Shown here: positions 32,050 through 33,190 of the stretch, piece by piece
Layout of the letters: each line of letters opens with the position of its first letter
Numbering within the stretch: position 1 is the first letter of the stretch
Assembly: GCA_902772585.1 (NCBI GenBank)
Contig: CACYBB010000042.1
Location: 1 to 33,190 of the forward strand
Direction of reading: 5' to 3'
DNA length: 33,190 nt
Origin: an uncultured Bacteroidales bacterium
Lineage (GTDB): Bacteria; Bacteroidota; Bacteroidia; Bacteroidales; Bacteroidaceae
Notes under the pieces: model-generated
The model's input: only the letters and a program-made list of their open reading frames with translations
What the model was told of the DNA's origin: nothing
Databases searched by the model: none
Program-made: the position numbers and the translations under genes

Positions 32050-33190
32050 ATGATGACAACGAAAACGAAGACAAAAACGAAAAGTCAGGAGCGTAAGCCC
32101 AACTGGAAGGAGGTGTATGCCTCGGTAGAGGACATTCAGCAGTTCCTGACGGACAGGGTGCTGATGCGCTACAACTTGGTGACACACCAGACGGAGGTGC
32201 ACTGGCTGACGGACTTCGGCGACGACCTGCAGAAGGCGCCACAGTGGGAACGCATCAACGACCGCATAGAGAACACGCTGTGGAAGGAACTGTCGAAGGA
32301 GAAACCCGTGCGCATGCGCGACCTACAATATGTCATAGGGTCGGACTACGTGCCGGCATACCATCCCTTCCGCTTCTACCTGGAGCATCTGCCACCCTGG
32401 GCGGAGGAGCAGGGTGACAATATCATGGAGCTGTCGCTGACGGTGAATGTCCGTGGCGATTCTGACGAGCAGATCCTCTTCTACCAGTACCTGAAGAAGT
32501 GGCTGGTGGCGATGGTGGCATCGTGGATGGACGACCGCGTGGTGAACAACGTCATGCTGGTATTGATAGGCGAGCAGGGTGCATATAAGACCACTTGGTT
32601 CTCACACCTCTTGCCACCCCAGCTCCGCGAGTACTTCTATACGAAGACGAACTCAGGCATGGTGTCGAAGGACGACCTCTTGACGCTGTCGCAGTATGGG
32701 CTGATGTGCTGGGAGGAGCTGGACAGCATGCAACTGAAAGAGCTGAACAAGCTGAAGGCGGTGATGACCATGCCCTCTATCAACGAGCGTGCAGCCTATG
32801 CCCACTACCACGAAAACCGTCCACACCTGGCATCGTTCTGCGGCACGGGTAACAACGTGCAGTTCCTCTCGGACCCTACGGGCACGCGCCGCTGGCTGCC
32901 CTTCGAGGTGGAGAGCATCGAGAGCCCGCTGACCAGTCCTTTCAACTATGAAGGTATCTATAGTCAGGCCTATGCGCTCTACCGCCAGGGCTTCCGCTAC
33001 TGGTTCGACCGCAACGAGATTCTCCGCCTGTCGCAGCACAACCAGCAGTTTGAGACGGCTCGCTCGGAACAGGAACTCATTGATGAGTACTTCCGTCAAC
33101 CTGTCGGTATAGAAGCGGGTGAATACCTGCCCGCATCTGTCATCCTGCAGTTGGTGGGTGGTACGAACATGAAGGACATCAATGCCACCA
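32050..33190 (+). CDS. VirE-like P-loop ATPase of a mobile element (partial, runs off the edge)
   Basis: From ATG 32050 the frame stays open to the window end, giving 380 residues without a stop. After a Lys/Thr-rich start, the segment MRYNLVTHQTEVHW begins the family-like region. LIGEQGAYKTTW (Walker A, Gly174 to Thr181) and LMCWEELDS (acidic Walker-B-like) are followed by CGTGNNVQFLSDPTGTRRWLPFEV, the sensor/arginine region typical of virulence-associated protein E ATPases. Such proteins are superfamily 3-like helicases of phage-satellite and integrative elements, usually with a primase, and in Bacteroidetes they occur on many integrated elements. No primase domain is seen in the visible part. 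Family assignment is by motif memory. Confidence 0.82.
   Translation, partial: MMTTKTKTKTKSQERKPNWKEVYASVEDIQQFLTDRVLMRYNLVTHQTEVHWLTDFGDDLQKAPQWERINDRIENTLWKELSKEKPVRMRDLQYVIGSDYVPAYHPFRFYLEHLPPWAEEQGDNIMELSLTVNVRGDSDEQILFYQYLKKWLVAMVASWMDDRVVNNVMLVLIGEQGAYKTTWFSHLLPPQLREYFYTKTNSGMVSKDDLLTLSQYGLMCWEELDSMQLKELNKLKAVMTMPSINERAAYAHYHENRPHLASFCGTGNNVQFLSDPTGTRRWLPFEVESIESPLTSPFNYEGIYSQAYALYRQGFRYWFDRNEILRLSQHNQQFETARSEQELIDEYFRQPVGIEAGEYLPASVILQLVGGTNMKDINAT

Overview
The window looks like a chromosomal segment of a Bacteroidales bacterium, most likely a Prevotellaceae member (Prevotella/Segatella type). Evidence: Bacteroidetes promoter elements (TAnnTTTG, some with TTG or TTTG about 20 nt upstream) precede most transcription units; a GH43-rich tail of a polysaccharide-utilisation locus is present; two secreted proteins end in the short Gly/Lys-rich tail (…KGxxIVNGKK…) common on Prevotella surface proteins; and malate dehydrogenase, PriA, SulP, WaaA and PgpH are of Bacteroidetes type. 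No rRNA, tRNA or CRISPR array was found.

Region 1 (1-6939, + strand): the 3' end of an upstream gene, then four glycoside hydrolase family 43 genes. Two are close paralogues of a two-domain endo-arabinanase (one a lipoprotein, one with a C-terminal tail instead), one is a compact single-domain arabinanase-like enzyme, and one is a multidomain exo-type arabinofuranosidase/xylosidase-like enzyme. Together they fit the degradative end of an arabinan (pectin side-chain) locus.

Region 2 (6956-27097): housekeeping genes. miaA and gapA lie on the - strand (gapA is broken by a deletion and frameshift). mscL-sulP and mdh are on +, followed by a membrane metallophosphoesterase that converges on a - strand gltX-waaA-hexapeptide protein cluster. 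Divergent from gltX are pgpH and a FadL-like porin with a heptad-repeat insertion. priA is on -, and a large exported TldD/PmbA-type protein on + looks like a natural TldD-TldE fusion.

Region 3 (27100-33190): accessory DNA. It holds a YafQ-type toxin-antitoxin pair; a four-gene - strand cassette (antitoxin, ParE toxin, DUF2442-like protein, minimal nucleotidyltransferase) bracketed by two identical 28-bp direct repeats; one or two very small genes; a secreted tail-bearing protein; an unrecognised 203-aa protein; and the start of a VirE-like P-loop ATPase that runs off the right edge, suggesting a mobile element.

The most unexpected signal is a set of short, diverged tandem arrays with a strict 7-bp (once 8-bp) period at gene borders. 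One of them, exactly nine units (63 bp), lies in frame inside miaA. A second kind of in-frame insertion, a C-rich/G-rich palindrome, sits inside the last GH43 gene.
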